The notes beneath the pieces are model-generated. The model had not been told where the DNA came from, made no database searches, and saw only the letters and a list, made by a program, of their open reading frames with translations. A stretch of DNA of 64,000 nucleotides from Mesobacillus jeotgali (GTDB lineage: Bacteria > Bacillota > Bacilli > Bacillales > Cytobacillaceae), in NCBI RefSeq assembly GCF_002874535.1, contig NZ_CP025025.1, forward strand, positions 2,527,526 to 2,591,525, written 5' to 3'. Positions 62,523-64,000 of the stretch are shown piece by piece. Position numbers and translations under genes: made by a program. Each line of letters opens with the position of its first letter. Position 1 is the first letter of the stretch.

Positions 62523-62640
62523 TTTCCGATTGACCTCCATGGTCGTATGTTTGAAACTACATCTATCTATTGTACCTAAAACAAGCTGAGTTTTCACCAT
62601 TATAACCTTAAAACAAACAATCCTTTCGTATTTTGAATAG

Positions 62641-62665
62641 AAAAAAACCGCAGAAGGTCTGCGGC
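62641..62665 (-). terminator. Terminator of the 192-residue protein gene
   Basis: CCGCAG and CTGCGG are separated by AAGGT, then T follows on the minus strand. Confidence 0.75.
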
Positions 62666-63243
62666 TAACAAGAAAACTCTTTACCAACGAGTATGCTGAC
62701 TGCCTTGCAGAATTCCTTCCACTGGTTCGGAAAGGAATCCAGGCCTCTGCTTTCATATGTTTTTCCTTTTGTTTTGAGTTTTACTGACCAACTGGTACCA
62801 TCCACTACAATACCTTCTGTTTGGTAGTCTTCTTCCCACTTCCATAATTTCAAAGGATACAGTTTCTTTTTAAAATCCTCCACGCTGCCGAATCTTCCTA
62901 CTTTAAGCGGCTCTGAAGCTTTAGAGTCAAGATGCCACTCAAAATAGGTAAAGGTATTCCTTTTAAAATCGATTCTCACCCTCATTTCTGGGCCAGGATA
63001 TCCATGCAATACGACCGTCATCATAACTGGTTCTTTATCAGGCCTTATTGAAACGATATCATCTTTCACCAGGAATAATTCGTTGTTGCTGCTAACAAGC
63101 GTTTGTATATATGAAGGTTCTACTAAATACTGCCTCTCACTAACAATGCTATGATCTTCTTCACTCATTTCCTGGCAAATCACTGGAATTGTTGCATTTC
63201 CCTTTTTTTCTAAAATATCGAGAATCGCTTCGTACATTTTCAT
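62665..63243 (-). CDS. Protein of unknown function, 192 residues
   Basis: A soluble protein with a winged-helix-like N-terminus (MKMYEAILDILEKKGNATIPV, residues 1-60) and a beta-rich C-terminal half (WEEDYQTEGIVVDGTSWSV). No catalytic motif is seen. The N-terminal part could be a DNA-binding domain, but I cannot confirm it. ATG 63243 lies nine bases after AAGGAAG; TTG 63252 is nearer to that site than usual. Confidence 0.65.
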   Translation of the reverse strand: MKMYEAILDILEKKGNATIPVICQEMSEEDHSIVSERQYLVEPSYIQTLVSSNNELFLVKDDIVSIRPDKEPVMMTVVLHGYPGPEMRVRIDFKRNTFTYFEWHLDSKASEPLKVGRFGSVEDFKKKLYPLKLWKWEEDYQTEGIVVDGTSWSVKLKTKGKTYESRGLDSFPNQWKEFCKAVSILVGKEFSC

Positions 63244-63573
63244 CTCGTTCAACTTCCTTTATTAGTAACTAAATAGATTGTCATTTTTAATTTCAACCAC
63301 TGAAAACTTTAAGTAAAGTATATACAACAAATATTCGATTGTACTGTAACAAATCGCACGCTTTTTTAAAAAAACATCGATTATGCATGTGACAAATTCA
63401 GTCATTTTTTTCATCAACCATCGTATTAATGTAGTATCTTGTCTTTTTCTGCGCTTTCCCGAGAAATAATTTTCAGAATAAACTGTCTTTATTACCAATC
63501 AATCATTTCTTGTTCTTCACCAGCGACATAAAATTAAAGATATTATAGGTGTCAAAAGGGGGGAAGTTTAAAA
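63244..63573. other. Intergenic region upstream of a methyltransferase operon
   Basis: AT-rich and without a gene on the plus strand. A minus-strand frame (63262-63498) starts at TTG with no ribosome site and was rejected. Confidence 0.45.
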
Positions 63574-63636
63574 ATGAGCTATAACTGGTATAAAAGAAAA
63601 AACCAGAAAAATTCTGGTCAAATAAATCAGGAGTGA
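63574..63636 (+). CDS. Candidate 20-residue leader peptide
   Basis: ATG 63574 follows GGGGGGAAG by six bases, an excellent site. The frame encodes MSYNWYKRKNQKNSGQINQE and stops at 63636. The hairpin ACCAGAA/TTCTGGT lies inside, and the ribosome site of the next gene (AGGAG) is part of its last codons. Confidence 0.5.
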   Translation: MSYNWYKRKNQKNSGQINQE

Positions 63637-63642
63637 CTGAAT

Positions 63643-64000
63643 ATGATAGATTCGATGGCGAAGCAGTTCGAGAAGCCAAAAGGCATACTTGGAAAGCTTG
63701 CAGGAACAATCATGTATTTTGAGAACAGGAAAATTAATAAGTGGAGCATACAAAAGCTCCAAGTACGTAAAAATGACCGGATTTTAGAGATTGGCTTCGG
63801 TCCGGGATACGGTATTAAGACTTTAATGTCAAATTACCGCGGATTAGAAGTAGATGGAATAGACCTTTCTAAAAAAATGAAGAACGAAGCGTCAAAAAGA
63901 AATAAAGAGTGGATTGAACAAGGCAGAGTACACCTGAGTATCGGGGATGTTGCCAACTTTCAACCAGAACATAATTACAATAAAATTATTTCTGTAAATA
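63643..64000 (+). CDS. SAM-dependent methyltransferase (N-terminal part, cut by window edge)
   Basis: The first 119 residues are visible. A basic amphipathic N-terminus is followed by ILEIGFGPGYGIKTL (SAM motif I, about residue 47) and VDGIDLSKKM, then IGDVANF. It is a class I methyltransferase of the Methyltransf_11 or 25 type; the substrate is unknown. ATG 63643 follows AGGAG by nine bases, with only six bases after the leader peptide stop, so translation is probably coupled. Confidence 0.8.
   Translation, partial: MIDSMAKQFEKPKGILGKLAGTIMYFENRKINKWSIQKLQVRKNDRILEIGFGPGYGIKTLMSNYRGLEVDGIDLSKKMKNEASKRNKEWIEQGRVHLSIGDVANFQPEHNYNKIISVN

Noticed and set aside
63262-63498. 78-codon minus-strand ORF
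   Set aside because: TTG start without a ribosome site and with biased AT-rich composition.

Overview
The window looks like chromosome of a low-GC, spore-forming member of the Bacillaceae (Bacillus, Mesobacillus or Cytobacillus type). Evidence: strong GGAGG-type ribosome sites with frequent TTG and GTG starts, Rho-independent terminators after most genes, and Bacillus-specific small families (CsgA, YteA-type DksA, SplA, Sda-like, YhfH, YuzL, YkuS). I see no rRNA, tRNA, phage or CRISPR locus.

Layout. 0-5.5 kb: end of an ECF transporter, diheme cytochrome c, ferritin-like protein, methyltransferase, zinc alcohol dehydrogenase. 5.5-10 kb: spore and envelope genes (YbxH-like, CsgA, YihY, YteA, YocH). 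10.5-15 kb: a molybdopterin formate dehydrogenase with an in-frame UGA, then a PAS histidine kinase. 15.5-16.2 kb: a non-coding element with terminal inverted repeats. 16-24 kb: small genes, MFS transporter, formate/nitrite channel, MutS2-like ATPase. 24-31 kb: Fnr, CidAB/LrgAB pair, Sco, ABC-F YkpA, ModAB. 31-36 kb: alkaline phosphatase, D,D-carboxypeptidase, NrnB. 37-41 kb: PflB-PflA and a CcdA-like protein. 42-45 kb: a MifM-like sensor with YidC2, then a Vml-type ABC-F gene behind an attenuator leader. 45-56 kb: CrcB pair, SRAP peptidase, acyl-CoA synthetase, rhodanese-MBL protein, Sda-like, NERD protein. 56-64 kb: OdhAB, tRNA 2-selenouridine synthase MnmH, and the start of a methyltransferase.

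How the parts fit. PflBA makes formate, the FNT channel can move it, the formate dehydrogenase oxidises it, ModAB can supply its molybdenum, and Fnr is the likely oxygen-responsive regulator. The formate dehydrogenase UGA is followed by a hairpin matching a bacterial SECIS element in loop and spacing, so it is very probably a selenoprotein. MnmH is a second, independent sign that the cell uses selenium.

The most notable observations are: (1) the selenocysteine formate dehydrogenase; (2) a 95-codon MifM-like upstream ORF whose 3' end pairs with the yidC2 Shine-Dalgarno; (3) a leader with two mini-ORFs and a terminator before the Vml-type gene; (4) five intergenic palindrome arrays of different sequence that nearly all share a period of about 52 bp; (5) a 606-bp MITE-like element. 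Gene names rest on my recognition of protein families, not on database searches.
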